Positions 1 through 10,013 of a stretch of 64,000 nucleotides of DNA are shown here, piece by piece. Positions within the stretch are counted from its first letter, which is position 1; each line of letters begins with the position of its first letter. Source of the stretch: Sphingobacterium micropteri (GTDB lineage Bacteria > Bacteroidota > Bacteroidia > Sphingobacteriales > Sphingobacteriaceae); the NCBI RefSeq assembly GCF_014692515.1, contig NZ_JACOIK010000011.1, positions 110,673-174,672 of the forward strand. Reading direction: 5' to 3'. The translations under genes and the position numbers were made by a program. The notes beneath the pieces are model-generated. The model was not told where the DNA came from. It saw only the letters and a list, made by a program, of their open reading frames with translations, and made no database searches.

Positions 1-3000
1 AGTCATAAAATCAATTTTCCCCCCAATTCCCGTTATTGTCTGCTTTACAAAGGCCAAACCTAATCCGGTCCCCGAGCTTTTAGTCGTGAAATTTGGCTTA
101 AATATTTTAGGAATAACATCTTGCGGGATACCAAAACCGTTATCTTGGATCAAGATTTCGACCAAATCTTCATCGGTATACCGTAAAATAATATCAATTT
201 TAATTTTCTTCCGACCCAGGCTCGCTTCTATCGCATTCTTAAATAAGTTGTTGAATGTCCGAAGGAATTGGTCACGGTCGCCTTGCACAAAGACCGATTT
301 ATCCGATGTTTCGTTGATTAAAAGGATGGATGTATTGCTTGTATTGCTAAAGAGATTGATGGCCTTCCGAATTTTTTCAACAAGATCGATTTTTACCAGG
401 CTTGTCTCCGGCAATTTGGCAAAAGCAGAAAACTCTGTGGCAATAGTTGATAACAGGTCAATCTGTTCGATAATAGAAGTCGATATACGTTGAAAACGTT
501 CTTCAAAGCGGCTGTCGTTTTCGTGATAGGATCGGATCAACTGCTGAATGCCTAACTTCATTGGTGTAAGTGGGTTTTTAATCTCATGCGCTACCTGTTT
601 TGCCATTTCACGCCAAGCAGTTTCCCGTTCCACGTCTCGCAATTGTTTGGCGCTCTCTTCCAGTTTAATCAACATATGATTATATTCCTTAATGAGCATC
701 CCGATTTCGTCATTTCTATCCCAATAGAGAGGTTCGTTGATCTTGTTGGATAATTGTGTCTCTGCCAGCTTCATCCGTACAATATCTAGGGGTTTGGTTA
801 TTTTTCGAGACAATGTTACGGCAATGAAACCAAATAAAATAATGATAAATGTATAGATATTTAAAATGGTATTTAGCAACAGGTTCTTACTATCTGCCGC
901 ATCTTTCTCCGTCGTATAATACGGGATGTTTAGGTAAGCAGCCGTCGTGTAATCTTCATATTTGATAGCTGCATATACAGAAGAGAACCAAAAATTTGAA
1001 ATACGTTCCCGTTCATAAGCTTCCGAGTTCCGCAATACAGCTAGTTTATTTAATGCTGCAGGATTCATAAAGTCGGATATAAGCTTCAGATCAAAAATAC
1101 GTTGTTGTGAGGAATAAAGTAGCCGTCCAGACTTATCGTATAGGTTGAAGTTTGTCATGGTAGAAGGGGCCATTTCTTTGAGCATTTCTACAATTTTCTC
1201 TTTAAATCCCTCCTGACTTTGACTACCGGCCATATAGTTTTCAATCTTTTTAGTGATTTCTGCAATTTCCTTTAATCGATTAGTGGTTGTCGTTTCTTCC
1301 AACTGCCTGTTTAAACTGATAAAGGCGACAGCACCGGATATCAATGTGCCCAATAAGACGGATGTACTAACCAACGCTTGAATACGTGTACTATACTGGA
1401 TATTGTTGAATAGGATGCGAAAATGGTACTGAATCCTATTCCATCGAAACGATATACTGGAAAAAGTTTTGATAAGATAATTGATGAGATTAAATAGGCC
1501 GAAGAAGATGAGCAAGAGTATGAAGACGATAGATGCCAAGGCTAGATGTTCCCAAAGGGAGGCTTTTGGCATACTAAAAACAATCGTTGTATATTGATCG
1601 GGCTTATAGGCGAGATGAAAATAATGATCGTTTACTGTTAAAGGCATATATTCCCGCAGTTTATTCGGTATGCTTAGGTCATTTTCCGTATAGCTATAGG
1701 TGCCGTATTGTGTTACCAGATTATTGCCTTTATAGAGCGCATAAGAATTATCCCTGAAGGACTCAAAGTGCCAGCTTGTCGCATTATTGTCCGCTAATAC
1801 TTCCGGATAGGGAAGAGAGGTACTATAAGATAGGTTTTTTATATTGAGATAAATGTGGTGAAACTTATCGGGGTTGTCCTCATAAGGAATGGAAAAATGG
1901 GTGAAATATTCATGTGTCCCCAGCTCGCTACGTAAGCGGTAAAAGTTTGAGGTGAACGGAATTTTTATAGCACTTTTAATTACATTTTCCCGGTATTCCG
2001 CCGGTTTATTTATTGTATAGTTTTCTAGGGGGGTACCCTCGTTGTCGTAATAGAATGCTTGGAATTCGAATCTTGACAAATACCCGCTCATATATCTTGT
2101 TTTGATATAATCCGTAATATAAGGAATATCGGGCATTGTATCATGCAGATTAAAGAGTTTACTTAATCGATAATCGTTAATGATATTTTTTTCCAGATCA
2201 ATAAAAAGGGAAACGGCGTTTACATCATCTTCAGCCAAAAGGTGAGCGATGGCCTGCTCCATTCTGTTCATCTTTTTTATCTCATTATAGTGGTTATAAG
2301 AGATGACCGAGATGGTTGAAAATAGCAATACCGTTAAAATAAATGTAGAGAGCTGATAAGGCGACGAAAAATGGTAGGCTTTGTAAGTCCGGAGAAAAAC
2401 TAAAATACCAAAAAGAATACCGAAGAGAATATTAAAACCTATAAGAGCTGTGGCAATTAGGGCAAAAACCAAGCAGATTAGTTCGATATTCAGTATAACG
2501 GTAATATTATTTAGTAGTTGACGCACCATTTGTACCACCCGGTCAATATACAATACCAGTGTAAGTACATTAATACAGAATAACAAAATACATAACCAAC
2601 CGTAGTAGCCAAGATTGAGGATTTTGGTGAAGTCGTTTTCATATACGGGGGAATGCGTCAGAAGCGTTCCTAGAAAATAATAGATGATATGTCCAAAGAA
2701 ATAGATCGAAAAAATACCAATCGCGGAGAGGATAATTGCATACTTTCTATTCGTTAAAAAAGCGGGGGGGTGAAGGTATTTTTGAATAGACATAATAAAG
2801 CACATAAACCAAAATATGGCACATGTGTTTACTAAAAAAGACCAAATATTGGGTAAAAATTGGTTGTAGGCATAATGTTTAGGATCAAATAATTCCAGGC
2901 TGGAATGGATAAACAACCAGTTCGATTTTAGATCTAAATACCGTACAGCTACCAATGTACTAGCAAACAAGATAATTCCCAGCCAAGCTTTCCCTTTTTT

Positions 3001-3741
3001 TGCGAAATAAATTGCAATACTATTGATCAAGATAATCAAACATACCAGTCCGGCTACCCAACAAAAGAATTGTAAACTGATGAATAAGTTATCTTTCTTT
3101 CCCTCGATTAACTTGACGGAAAATAGATAATTGCCATTTTTACTATAAATATTACGTATATTTTTATTATCGTCGTATCCGGCAATTTCAAGATTATTAA
3201 CACCGATAGTAGAAAGAAAATTATTGTGCAAGAATTGGTTTGTATTTTCGAAATTCCGCTTTATGGGAACTAAAGCGAGGACGGAAATACCGTTTGTTAG
3301 TTCTTTTTTCTTTGTTAAGAAAGAACGATTTTCAGTTTGGATGACAGAAGTCTTTTCGCTTAATCCCACATCACTGAAAGGAACGTAGATATAGGTAGAC
3401 CAGTGCACAATCTGGTTATCGTTGTATATATAAAAATAGATAAATTCTTTAGCCAGCTTGGTCGTAAGATTAGCGAGTTGTACCGGATACTTGTCGGCGT
3501 GCTGGAAGGTTTTGATGACGAGGCTATCTCGCAATATGTCATCAATTCTATCTTCATACCAATGAATCTTCCGTGTAAGTTTTTTTTCATCCAGCTCGAG
3601 CATGTCTTCATCCGTAATGGTGAAGTGAATGGTGAGTGCTGTACCCATCAGGGATAGTGTTAACACCAAAAGCAAAAATCGAATTTTTGTAAGCATCTCC
3701 ATTCTTTTCCGTACGATGGATGTAAACCTAAATAAATTCAT
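1..3741 (-). CDS. Large multi-pass membrane sensor histidine kinase, 3' end beyond window
   Basis: An open frame runs 1247 codons from an ATG at 3741 to the window edge. The N-terminus has one membrane segment and an extracytoplasmic region; a block of about seven hydrophobic segments follows, then a second extracytoplasmic region, another membrane pair, a HAMP domain (RKITKPLDIV), the H-box AHEIKNP, the N-box NLFKNAIEA, and the G boxes DNGFGIP and TGLGLAFV. This fits an NtrY-like kinase that would autophosphorylate its H-box histidine. The ligand is unknown. The first ATG (3741) lies inside a 50-bp palindrome; ATGs at 3702 and 3696 fit the signal-anchor start better. No response regulator is visible in the window. 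The family call is firm; the start is uncertain. Confidence 0.88.
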   Translation of the reverse strand, partial: MNLFRFTSIVRKRMEMLTKIRFLLLVLTLSLMGTALTIHFTITDEDMLELDEKKLTRKIHWYEDRIDDILRDSLVIKTFQHADKYPVQLANLTTKLAKEFIYFYIYNDNQIVHWSTYIYVPFSDVGLSEKTSVIQTENRSFLTKKKELTNGISVLALVPIKRNFENTNQFLHNNFLSTIGVNNLEIAGYDDNKNIRNIYSKNGNYLFSVKLIEGKKDNLFISLQFFCWVAGLVCLIILINSIAIYFAKKGKAWLGIILFASTLVAVRYLDLKSNWLFIHSSLELFDPKHYAYNQFLPNIWSFLVNTCAIFWFMCFIMSIQKYLHPPAFLTNRKYAIILSAIGIFSIYFFGHIIYYFLGTLLTHSPVYENDFTKILNLGYYGWLCILLFCINVLTLVLYIDRVVQMVRQLLNNITVILNIELICLVFALIATALIGFNILFGILFGILVFLRTYKAYHFSSPYQLSTFILTVLLFSTISVISYNHYNEIKKMNRMEQAIAHLLAEDDVNAVSLFIDLEKNIINDYRLSKLFNLHDTMPDIPYITDYIKTRYMSGYLSRFEFQAFYYDNEGTPLENYTINKPAEYRENVIKSAIKIPFTSNFYRLRSELGTHEYFTHFSIPYEDNPDKFHHIYLNIKNLSYSTSLPYPEVLADNNATSWHFESFRDNSYALYKGNNLVTQYGTYSYTENDLSIPNKLREYMPLTVNDHYFHLAYKPDQYTTIVFSMPKASLWEHLALASIVFILLLIFFGLFNLINYLIKTFSSISFRWNRIQYHFRILFNNIQYSTRIQALVSTSVLLGTLISGAVAFISLNRQLEETTTTNRLKEIAEITKKIENYMAGSQSQEGFKEKIVEMLKEMAPSTMTNFNLYDKSGRLLYSSQQRIFDLKLISDFMNPAALNKLAVLRNSEAYERERISNFWFSSVYAAIKYEDYTTAAYLNIPYYTTEKDAADSKNLLLNTILNIYTFIIILFGFIAVTLSRKITKPLDIVRMKLAETQLSNKINEPLYWDRNDEIGMLIKEYNHMLIKLEESAKQLRDVERETAWREMAKQVAHEIKNPLTPMKLGIQQLIRSYHENDSRFEERFQRISTSIIEQIDLLSTIATEFSAFAKLPETSLVKIDLVEKIRKAINLFSNTSNTSILLINETSDKSVFVQGDRDQFLRTFNNLFKNAIEASLGRKKIKIDIILRYTDEDLVEILIQDNGFGIPQDVIPKIFKPNFTTKSSGTGLGLAFVKQTITGIGGKIDFMT

Positions 3742-3780
3742 CTTTATATGCAATTAATTGCATATAAAGATGAATTTATT
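3731..3780. repeat. Perfect 50-bp palindrome
   Basis: Two 25-base arms meet with no loop, and every position pairs. It covers the first possible ATG of the histidine kinase and touches the dispersed repeat at 3770-3824. It has no GC-rich core and no U-run, so it does not look like a terminator. Confidence 0.95.
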
Positions 3781-3824
3781 TAGCGCTCCTCGGCCATCAA
3801 GGTCTCTTTGTATAGAGGAAATAT
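3770..3824 (-). repeat. Dispersed intergenic repeat, copy A
   Basis: Read on the minus strand, this roughly 55-base stretch matches 17519-17572 at most positions. Conserved blocks are ATATTTCCTCTATA, CCTTGATGGC, GAGGAG and AAATAAATTCAT. Both copies lie between two co-oriented genes, directly after the upstream gene end, and the CCTC/GAGG blocks can form a small hairpin. Function unknown. Confidence 0.75.
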
Positions 3825-3870
3825 AAAAAAAAGTCCTCGTTATGTATACATAACGAGGACTTTTTTTTAT
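3823..3870 (-). terminator. Intrinsic terminator after sdhB
   Basis: A loop-free 24-base inverted repeat centred between 3846 and 3847 has a GC-containing core (AAGTCCTCGTTATGTA) and A/T tails, so it gives a U-run on either strand. It lies just past the sdhB stop. Confidence 0.9.
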
Positions 3871-3884
3871 TATGACACTACGCC

Positions 3885-4664
3885 TTAGGAATGCGTATGT
3901 ACATCTTCTTCGCGAAAGAATTTTGCCCCAAAATATTCCCGGTTCATCCGCGCAATATTCGATAATTTGATGCCTTTGGGACATTCTGCCTCGCAGGCAC
4001 CTGTATTCGTACAGTTACCGAATCCTTCTGCATCCATTTGGTCAATCATGGCCTGTGCTCTTTCGTAGCGTTCTGTTTGGCCTTGTGGTAATAATGCAAA
4101 TTGAGAGATCTTTGCCGATACGAACAGCATGGCAGATGCATTTTTACATGCAGCTACGCAAGCCCCACATCCGATACATGTTGCAGACTCAAATGCTTCG
4201 TCGGCAATACGTTTTGGGATAGGAATCGTATTAGCATCAGGAACACCTCCGGTATTTACATTTACATATCCACCAGCCTGTTGAATACGATCAAAGGATG
4301 TACGATCAACTGCTAGATCTTTTAATACAGGGAACGCCGCTGCTCTCCATGGCTCGATGACGATAGTCTGTCCGTCATGGAAAGAACGCATATGCAATTG
4401 ACAGGTTGTGATACCGTATTTTGGTCCGTGTGGACGACCGTTGATAACTAATGAACACATACCACAAATACCTTCACGACAATCGTGATCAAAATATATA
4501 GGGTCTTCTCCCTTGCGTGTAAGGTCTTCGTTTACCACATCCAGCATTTCTAAGAAAGACATGTCATCTGCGATGTCCTTCGCTTGGATAGTGACAAATT
4601 TACCCTTGGTTTTATCATTTTTCTGACGCCAAATTTTTAGCGTTAAATTCATATGTTGTGCCAT
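3885..4664 (-). CDS. sdhB: Succinate dehydrogenase/fumarate reductase iron-sulfur subunit
   Basis: A 259-aa protein of normal family length that passes electrons from the flavoprotein to the membrane cytochrome b. Cysteine clusters are visible in order: CREGICGMC with a later TTC for the [2Fe-2S] centre, [11 protein letters not shown], and [14 protein letters not shown] for the [4Fe-4S] and [3Fe-4S] centres. It is the last gene of sdhC-sdhA-sdhB and is followed by a strong terminator. The start at 4664 gives MAQHMNLTL, and M5 is an alternative. The gene set is the type B (diheme, single membrane subunit) enzyme of menaquinone users, so the complex may work in either direction. Confidence 0.97.
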   Translation of the reverse strand: MAQHMNLTLKIWRQKNDKTKGKFVTIQAKDIADDMSFLEMLDVVNEDLTRKGEDPIYFDHDCREGICGMCSLVINGRPHGPKYGITTCQLHMRSFHDGQTIVIEPWRAAAFPVLKDLAVDRTSFDRIQQAGGYVNVNTGGVPDANTIPIPKRIADEAFESATCIGCGACVAACKNASAMLFVSAKISQFALLPQGQTERYERAQAMIDQMDAEGFGNCTNTGACEAECPKGIKLSNIARMNREYFGAKFFREEDVHTHS

Positions 4665-4681
4665 GATAATATATCTCCCTA

Positions 4682-6616
4682 CTATTTGTAACTTCTTTGT
4701 GTTAATTTAACGTTTTCGAAAACTAACTCTTCCTTATGTAAAGCTTCTGGTTGATTCTCTCCTCGGAATTCCCAAGCAGACACAAAAGTAAAGTTCTCGT
4801 CATCACGCTTAGCTTCTCCCTCTTCCGTTTGTGATTCCAAACGGAAATGTCCTCCACAGGATTCAGCACGGTTTAATGCATCGTCTACCATCAGTTCTCC
4901 TAATTCCAGAAAGTCTGCTACACGTCCCGCTTTTTCCAACGACATATTCAGCTCTTCGTTTTCTCCCAACACTTTTACGTCCGACCAGAATTCTTTTTTC
5001 AATTCCTGAATTAAGCCTTTTGCTTTTGTTAAGCCTTCTGCTGTACGGGCCATACCACAGTATTCCCACATGATATTTCCCAATTTCTTGTGAATATCAT
5101 CTACAGTTTTCGAACCTTTCAAGTTTAGTAACGCGTTTACTTTGTTTTGGACTTCCTTACGTGTTTGTTCGAAGGCAGGGTTATTTTTATCAACTGGCGC
5201 AAAGCTTCCCAAATTTGCTAAATAATCACCTACGGTGTAAGGAATAACGAAATATCCGTCAGATAAACCTTGCATAAGTGCCGATGCACCCAAGCGGTTA
5301 GCGCCATGGTCAGAGAAGTTACATTCACCCAACGCATACAATCCTGGTACTGTGGTCATTAAGTTGTAATCTACCCAGATGCCTCCCATCGTGTAATGTA
5401 CGGCAGGATAGATACGCATCGGTTGCTCATACGGATTTTCGTCTGTAATTTGGTAATACATGTCAAACAAGTTACCGTATTTAGCTTCTACCGTATCTTT
5501 TCCTAAACGTTTGATAGCGTCGGCGAAATCTAAGAACACAGCTACACCAGATTTACCAACACCCCGGCCGTCGTCGACCATTTCTTTCGCATTGCGGGAA
5601 GCCACGTCACGTGGTACCAAGTTACCGAAAGAAGGATATTTTCTTTCCAAGAAGTAATCCCGATCCTCTTCTTTAATATCTGCTGGTTTTAATTGTCCCT
5701 GACGTAATTTTTCAGAAAGTTCTTTTGTTTTTGGAACCCAAACCCGCCCATCATTACGAAGCGATTCTGACATCAAGGTCAGTTTCGATTGATGATCACC
5801 GGTTACGGGAATACAAGTAGGGTGGATTTGTGTGTAACAAGGGTTGGCAAAGAAAGCTCCGCGTTTGTGTGCTCTCCAAGCAGCTGTAACGTTACACCCC
5901 ATAGCATTGGTTGACAGGAAGAAAACGTTTCCATAACCACCGGTACACAACAATACCGCATGTCCTTCGTGTGCTTCTATTTTACCTGTTACCAGGTCAC
6001 GGGTGATAATACCACGCGCATGTCCGTCGATCTTTACCAAATCTAACATCTCGTGGCGCGTATACGACTTTACTTTCCCTTTTCTGATCTGACGGTTTAA
6101 GGCAGAATATGCACCTAATAATAATTGCTGTCCGGTTTGTCCACGTGCATAGAATGTACGGGATACCTGTGCCCCACCAAAAGAACGGTTATCCAACAAT
6201 CCACCATATTCGCGGGCAAAAGGAACACCTTGTGCCACACATTGGTCAATAATATTGACGGAAACTTCTGCTAAACGATATACATTGGCTTCGCGTGCGC
6301 GATAATCTCCTCCTTTAATCGTGTCGTAGAATAAACGAAACACGGAGTCCCCATCATTTTGGTAGTTTTTAGCAGCATTTATACCCCCTTGTGCCGCAAT
6401 AGAGTGCGCACGACGTGGAGAGTCCTGATAACAAAATGTTTTGACATTGTAACCAAGTTCTGCCAATGAAGCTGCTGCCGATGCTCCTGCCAAACCTGTA
6501 CCCACCACAATGATAGTGAACTTACGCTTGTTGGCTGGGTTGACCAGCTTCATGTTGAATTTATGTTTTGACCATTTCTCGGCTAATGGGCCTGCAGGTA
6601 CTTTCGAATCTAACAT
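4682..6616 (-). CDS. sdhA: Succinate dehydrogenase/fumarate reductase flavoprotein subunit
   Basis: A 644-aa catalytic subunit that interconverts succinate and fumarate with covalent FAD. The N-terminal dinucleotide fold [12 protein letters not shown] is at about residues 38-49. [12 protein letters not shown] holds the flavinylation histidine region. Substrate-site segments such as HPTCIP and the late [10 protein letters not shown] and [19 protein letters not shown] blocks are present. It lies 17 bases upstream of sdhB and 46 bases downstream of sdhC in one operon. The long N-terminal lead before the Rossmann motif is normal for the Bacteroidota form. Confidence 0.97.
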   Translation of the reverse strand: MLDSKVPAGPLAEKWSKHKFNMKLVNPANKRKFTIIVVGTGLAGASAAASLAELGYNVKTFCYQDSPRRAHSIAAQGGINAAKNYQNDGDSVFRLFYDTIKGGDYRAREANVYRLAEVSVNIIDQCVAQGVPFAREYGGLLDNRSFGGAQVSRTFYARGQTGQQLLLGAYSALNRQIRKGKVKSYTRHEMLDLVKIDGHARGIITRDLVTGKIEAHEGHAVLLCTGGYGNVFFLSTNAMGCNVTAAWRAHKRGAFFANPCYTQIHPTCIPVTGDHQSKLTLMSESLRNDGRVWVPKTKELSEKLRQGQLKPADIKEEDRDYFLERKYPSFGNLVPRDVASRNAKEMVDDGRGVGKSGVAVFLDFADAIKRLGKDTVEAKYGNLFDMYYQITDENPYEQPMRIYPAVHYTMGGIWVDYNLMTTVPGLYALGECNFSDHGANRLGASALMQGLSDGYFVIPYTVGDYLANLGSFAPVDKNNPAFEQTRKEVQNKVNALLNLKGSKTVDDIHKKLGNIMWEYCGMARTAEGLTKAKGLIQELKKEFWSDVKVLGENEELNMSLEKAGRVADFLELGELMVDDALNRAESCGGHFRLESQTEEGEAKRDDENFTFVSAWEFRGENQPEALHKEELVFENVKLTQRSYK

Positions 6617-6662
6617 ATTTTAAATAATTTATATTTAACAGATATGGATATATCCTAAAATA

Positions 6663-7436
6663 TTATTTAACGAAATAAAAATATAGTGGCATCAATGCAA
6701 AACCAATCGGAATAATAACACCGAATACCCAAACACCTAAAAACTCAATGATAGGTACGTATTTTTTATGAGAAACACCTAACGTCTGGAACGCCGACTT
6801 GAATCCGTGGATCAAGTGAAACGACAGGGCCGCCATGGCTAGGACATAGAAGATCACGATTCCGATATTCTGAAAAGCAAAATCTACCTGTTTGTAAAGG
6901 TCCCGTGCTTTGATGATTTCCACATTGTTCTCAACCGTAACCTGATAATCATTAAATTCAGTAGCTTGTATCTCCTGTACAGCGGTTTCACCTGTTGCCA
7001 AATCCGTGCGATATTCCACATAGGGTACTTGATCGTTATGGTATTTCCACCAGAAATTATACATGTGTGTGGCGAGGAAAACCAAGATGATTGTGCCCAA
7101 GATTCCCATGTTACGGGAATTCCACTTACTATTTGCAGCACCATTAAACTGTGCATAGCCGATAGGACGAGCAGCCTTGTTTTTCATCGTCAAGACTAAG
7201 GCATAAATAGCATGTAAAATGATTGAAGCGTAAAGTAGATATGATACTACTTTAATAGGGGTAAAGTGGGTCATGAAATACGCATACTGGTTGAAAGCGT
7301 ACCCCGCATCGTTTTTAAATAGCTGCAAGTTACCAATCAAATGAACGATCAGGAACAGACATAAAAAAATCCCCGTCAAGCTCATGATTAGTTTTCTTCC
7401 AAGTGAAGAATTTAAAACTGGCTTTGAATTACTCAT
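6663..7436 (-). CDS. sdhC: Succinate dehydrogenase cytochrome b subunit, type B
   Basis: A 257-aa integral membrane protein with five hydrophobic segments. Histidines in or near them (HLIGN, HAIYA, THMYNFWWKYH, HLIHGFKSAFQTLG) suit two b haems. This is the single-subunit diheme anchor found with the type B enzyme, which exchanges electrons with menaquinone. It is the first gene of the sdhCAB operon; a promoter-like sequence lies just upstream (7464-7498). Confidence 0.95.
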   Translation of the reverse strand: MSNSKPVLNSSLGRKLIMSLTGIFLCLFLIVHLIGNLQLFKNDAGYAFNQYAYFMTHFTPIKVVSYLLYASIILHAIYALVLTMKNKAARPIGYAQFNGAANSKWNSRNMGILGTIILVFLATHMYNFWWKYHNDQVPYVEYRTDLATGETAVQEIQATEFNDYQVTVENNVEIIKARDLYKQVDFAFQNIGIVIFYVLAMAALSFHLIHGFKSAFQTLGVSHKKYVPIIEFLGVWVFGVIIPIGFALMPLYFYFVK

Positions 7437-7463
7437 TATCCTAGATGTTTATATATATTTTCG

Positions 7464-7498
7464 CAAATCTATTTATTTGCTAACATAAATATGACAAA
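7464..7498 (-). promoter_or_regulatory. Promoter of sdhCAB
   Basis: On the minus strand, TTTG at 7498-7495, a 23-base spacer and TAGATTTG at 7471-7464 fit the Bacteroidota pattern TTG-N17-23-TANNTTTG. It sits 28 bases before the sdhC start codon. Confidence 0.65.
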
Positions 7499-7539
7499 GT
7501 AGTGTGGAAAACAAACAATTTAGAACGTTTCTAATCAAA

Positions 7540-7569
7540 AAAGAGGTTGCCCTGCTGAACAACCTCTTT
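7540..7569 (-). terminator. Intrinsic terminator after the outer-membrane protein gene
   Basis: Arms AAAGAGGTTG and CAACCTCTTT enclose a 10-base loop. The minus strand continues into a run of U. It lies 26 bases past the stop of the gene at 7595-8173. Confidence 0.85.
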
Positions 7570-7594
7570 GTATGTTTATATAATGATTTAAAGT

Positions 7595-8173
7595 CTATAA
7601 AAAGGAGAACCCAACTCCGATAGTCCACATCCTTATTTTTTGATTACCGGTTTCGTTCAAATTGCTCAATCCGTGTTCGTAACGTAGGTCAACGGTAAAG
7701 CTGCTAATATCAGCTCCAATACCACCGATGATACCTGTGGAGCTTTTTTTATAGTTTGACCATTCTGCCGGTTTTGTGAAACTTATGTCCTCGTTTTGTC
7801 CAAAAGAGAATACAGGGCCGGCTTGAATCCGAGCACCAATGGGACCGAGTCCGATTCTTGTTCCGAGTAAAACGGGTACATCAAAACTTTTAAAGGTAGC
7901 ATCGCCATTTTGACCATCTTCTGTTTGAATGCCTACTTTTTTACTGGCATAATAAGCTTCAGGTTGTACATGGAACCCTGCTATTCCCACGCGACCCCAC
8001 GCTCCCAATTGGAATCCTGTTTTCGTATCTGAATTAAGAAATCTTCCTTCGGACCGCAGACTAGAGAAGCCTAATCCGCCCTTTAATCCCACTTTAAATG
8101 TAGGGAATAATTGTGCTTGTGAAATGCCGATAGCGGCGATCAAACAAATTAAAGTAAGTATAGATTTTTTCAT
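7595..8173 (-). CDS. Outer-membrane beta-barrel protein, PorT/OmpW-like
   Basis: A 192-aa protein with a clear Sec signal peptide (MKKSILTLICLIAAIGISQAQ). Alternating aromatic and polar strands follow, with glycine-rich turns (GLKGGLGFSSL, QLGAWGRVGI, GIIGGIGADI), ending in WTIGVGFSFL, the aromatic terminus recognised by the BAM machinery. It resembles the small eight-stranded barrel proteins widespread in Bacteroidota. No enzyme motif is present, so a specific role cannot be given. It is monocistronic and divergent from the CsbD-like gene. Confidence 0.8.
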   Translation of the reverse strand: MKKSILTLICLIAAIGISQAQLFPTFKVGLKGGLGFSSLRSEGRFLNSDTKTGFQLGAWGRVGIAGFHVQPEAYYASKKVGIQTEDGQNGDATFKSFDVPVLLGTRIGLGPIGARIQAGPVFSFGQNEDISFTKPAEWSNYKKSSTGIIGGIGADISSFTVDLRYEHGLSNLNETGNQKIRMWTIGVGFSFL

Positions 8174-8238
8174 GTGGAAAATATTTGTTTATTTTATTAC
8201 AACTACAATAATAAGATATTTGTTTTAAAATTTGATAT

Positions 8239-8454
8239 ATGAGTGTGTTAAAAATAACAGCCGAAGCCTGGGAAATCTTGAAAATAAAATTGAGTAGAAA
8301 ATATAACCACTTAACAACTGGGGATTTAGCCTATACGCCCGGAGAAGAGGATGCGTTGGTAGCTCGCCTTGCAAAGAGACTTCGGCGCGATAAGGAATAT
8401 ATTGCATTTACATTGGCAAAAGAATTGTCAAATCTAGAATCAAATCGTTTGTAG
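8239..8454 (+). CDS. Small CsbD-like protein
   Basis: A 71-aa soluble, charged protein. The middle (KIKLSRKYNHLTTGDLAY, then PGEEDALVARLAKRL) resembles the CsbD family, whose members are small stress-induced proteins of unknown biochemical role. It ends two bases before csaA, so the three genes 8239-9262 are probably co-transcribed. The family assignment rests on pattern resemblance only. Confidence 0.6.
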   Translation: MSVLKITAEAWEILKIKLSRKYNHLTTGDLAYTPGEEDALVARLAKRLRRDKEYIAFTLAKELSNLESNRL

Positions 8455-8456
8455 GA

Positions 8457-8795
8457 ATGGCAGAATTGATTACATGGACCGATTTTGAAAGCGTGGATTT
8501 GCGTGCCGGAACGATAATAGACGTGGAAGATTTTCCGAAAGCACGTAAACCAGCTTATCAATTGCGTATCGATTTTGGTAAGTTGGGTATATTGAAATCT
8601 AGTGCACAGATTACAGCACACTATAAAAAAGAGGACTTAATAGGCCGGCAAATTATAGCGGTCGTCAATTTCCCGAAAAAGCAAATAGCCGATTTTATGT
8701 CAGAATGCTTGGTAACAGGGTTACCGGACGAGAATGGGGATATCGTATTGAGTTCGATAGAGCGGAAGGTCCCAAATGGCACGAGATTAATATGA
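8457..8795 (+). CDS. csaA: tRNA-binding domain protein CsaA
   Basis: A 112-aa protein that is essentially one OB-fold EMAP/tRNA-binding domain: FESVDLRAGTI, then AYQLRIDFGKLG, and a C-terminal half with QIIAVVNFPKKQIADFMSE and SECLVTGLP. In other bacteria CsaA dimers bind tRNA and have chaperone-like activity. Its TGA overlaps the tadA ATG (ATGA at 8792-8795), which suggests translational coupling. Length is standard. Confidence 0.92.
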   Translation: MAELITWTDFESVDLRAGTIIDVEDFPKARKPAYQLRIDFGKLGILKSSAQITAHYKKEDLIGRQIIAVVNFPKKQIADFMSECLVTGLPDENGDIVLSSIERKVPNGTRLI

Positions 8796-9262
8796 AAATA
8801 TATAATTTTGAACCGACGGACTTTGGTCCTGTAGCAACAGATGAAGCTTATATGCGAGAGGCGCTAAAGCTAGCGCAAAAGGCCTATGAAGAGGATGAAA
8901 TTCCTATTGGGGCTATTATCGTTAGTCAAGGTAAGATCATAGGAAAGGGATATAATCTTACGGAACGATTGAATGATGTGACCGCGCATGCTGAAATGCA
9001 GGCTTTTACCGCCGCCTCTAATTATATGGGAGGGAAATATTTAAAAGATTGTACCTTGTATGTTACGGTAGAACCCTGTGTGATGTGTGCCGGGGCATCC
9101 TATTGGGCACAAATCGCCAAGATTGTGTATGGAGCGGAGGATGAAAAAAGGGGAGCTTCCCGCTATGGTAATCTTTATCATCCCAAAACAGAGGTGACTT
9201 CGGGTGTGCTGGCGACGGAATGCGCTAATCTGATAAAATCATTTTTTCGTAATAAAAGATGA
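8792..9262 (+). CDS. tadA: tRNA-specific adenosine deaminase
   Basis: Deaminates the wobble adenosine of tRNA-Arg(ACG) to inosine, by family. It has the zinc and catalytic motif HAEMQA and the downstream PCVMCAGA, which supply the His and two Cys zinc ligands and the proton-shuttling Glu. The start at 8792 was chosen over the longer frame from 8705 because it gives a normal 156-aa protein and an ATGA overlap with csaA. The neighbouring tRNA-binding protein makes a tRNA-processing pair plausible. Confidence 0.93.
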   Translation: MKIYNFEPTDFGPVATDEAYMREALKLAQKAYEEDEIPIGAIIVSQGKIIGKGYNLTERLNDVTAHAEMQAFTAASNYMGGKYLKDCTLYVTVEPCVMCAGASYWAQIAKIVYGAEDEKRGASRYGNLYHPKTEVTSGVLATECANLIKSFFRNKR

Positions 9263-9357
9263 AGAAAAAAAACTTTTGAGAGGTAAATAAAACCGAAGCC
9301 CATTGAAATTGTTATATTCGTGTTCTTATTTAATTATAATCAAAAAACAGAAATATT

Positions 9358-9966
9358 ATGGCATTTGAATTAGAAGCTTTACCATACGCCAGCAATGCGT
9401 TGGAGCCGCACATTGACAAAGAAACCATGGAAATTCACCATGATCGTCACCACCAAGCCTATGTAGACAACTTAAATAAAGCGATTGCAGGGACAGATGC
9501 TGAAAACTTATCTTTAGAAGAAATCAACAAAAACATTTCTAAATATCCTGCTGCTGTTCGCAACAATGGTGGAGGACATTTTAACCATAAGCTTTTTTGG
9601 ACTATTTTGAGTGCAAATGGCGGCGGCGAGCCTACGGGTGAGTTAGCAGAGGCTATCAACCAAGCGTTTGGCTCATTCTCAGAATTGAAGACACAATTAC
9701 AGAATGCAGGTGCTACGCGTTTTGGTTCTGGTTGGGCGTGGCTAGTTGTGAAAGCAGATGGACAACTCGCTGTAACATCTACTCCGAATCAAGATAATCC
9801 ATTGATGGACGTAGCAGAAGTACAGGGCACACCTATTTTGGGTATTGATGTATGGGAACATGCGTACTATTTGAAATATCAGAACAAACGTCCTGCCTAC
9901 CTTGATGCGATTTTCAACGTTATCGATTGGGATGCTGTAGCGAAACGCTATCAAGAAGCGAAGTAA
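9358..9966 (+). CDS. sodA: Superoxide dismutase, Fe/Mn type
   Basis: A 202-aa cytoplasmic enzyme converting superoxide to hydrogen peroxide and oxygen. Metal ligands are visible: His in EIHHDRHH near residue 27, His in [11 protein letters not shown], and Asp and His in DVWEHAYY. The segment GSGWAWLVV is the family core. There is no signal peptide. Whether iron or manganese is preferred cannot be told reliably from the sequence. It is convergent with recA and shares a bidirectional terminator. Confidence 0.95.
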   Translation: MAFELEALPYASNALEPHIDKETMEIHHDRHHQAYVDNLNKAIAGTDAENLSLEEINKNISKYPAAVRNNGGGHFNHKLFWTILSANGGGEPTGELAEAINQAFGSFSELKTQLQNAGATRFGSGWAWLVVKADGQLAVTSTPNQDNPLMDVAEVQGTPILGIDVWEHAYYLKYQNKRPAYLDAIFNVIDWDAVAKRYQEAK

Positions 9967-9977
9967 GCGTCTGAAAT

Positions 9978-10013
9978 AAAAAAAGCCTGGGAAATTTTCC
10001 CAGGCTTTTTTTA
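9978..10013. terminator. Bidirectional terminator between sod and recA
   Basis: Arms GCCTGGGAAA and TTTCCCAGGC (9985-10005) with a one-base centre are flanked by A and T runs on both sides. It serves both convergent genes; the recA stop lies in its tail. Confidence 0.92.

Noticed and set aside
86..493. Plus-strand ORF of 135 codons at the window start
   Set aside because: It is antisense to the kinase ATPase domain, whose motifs read clearly on the minus strand.
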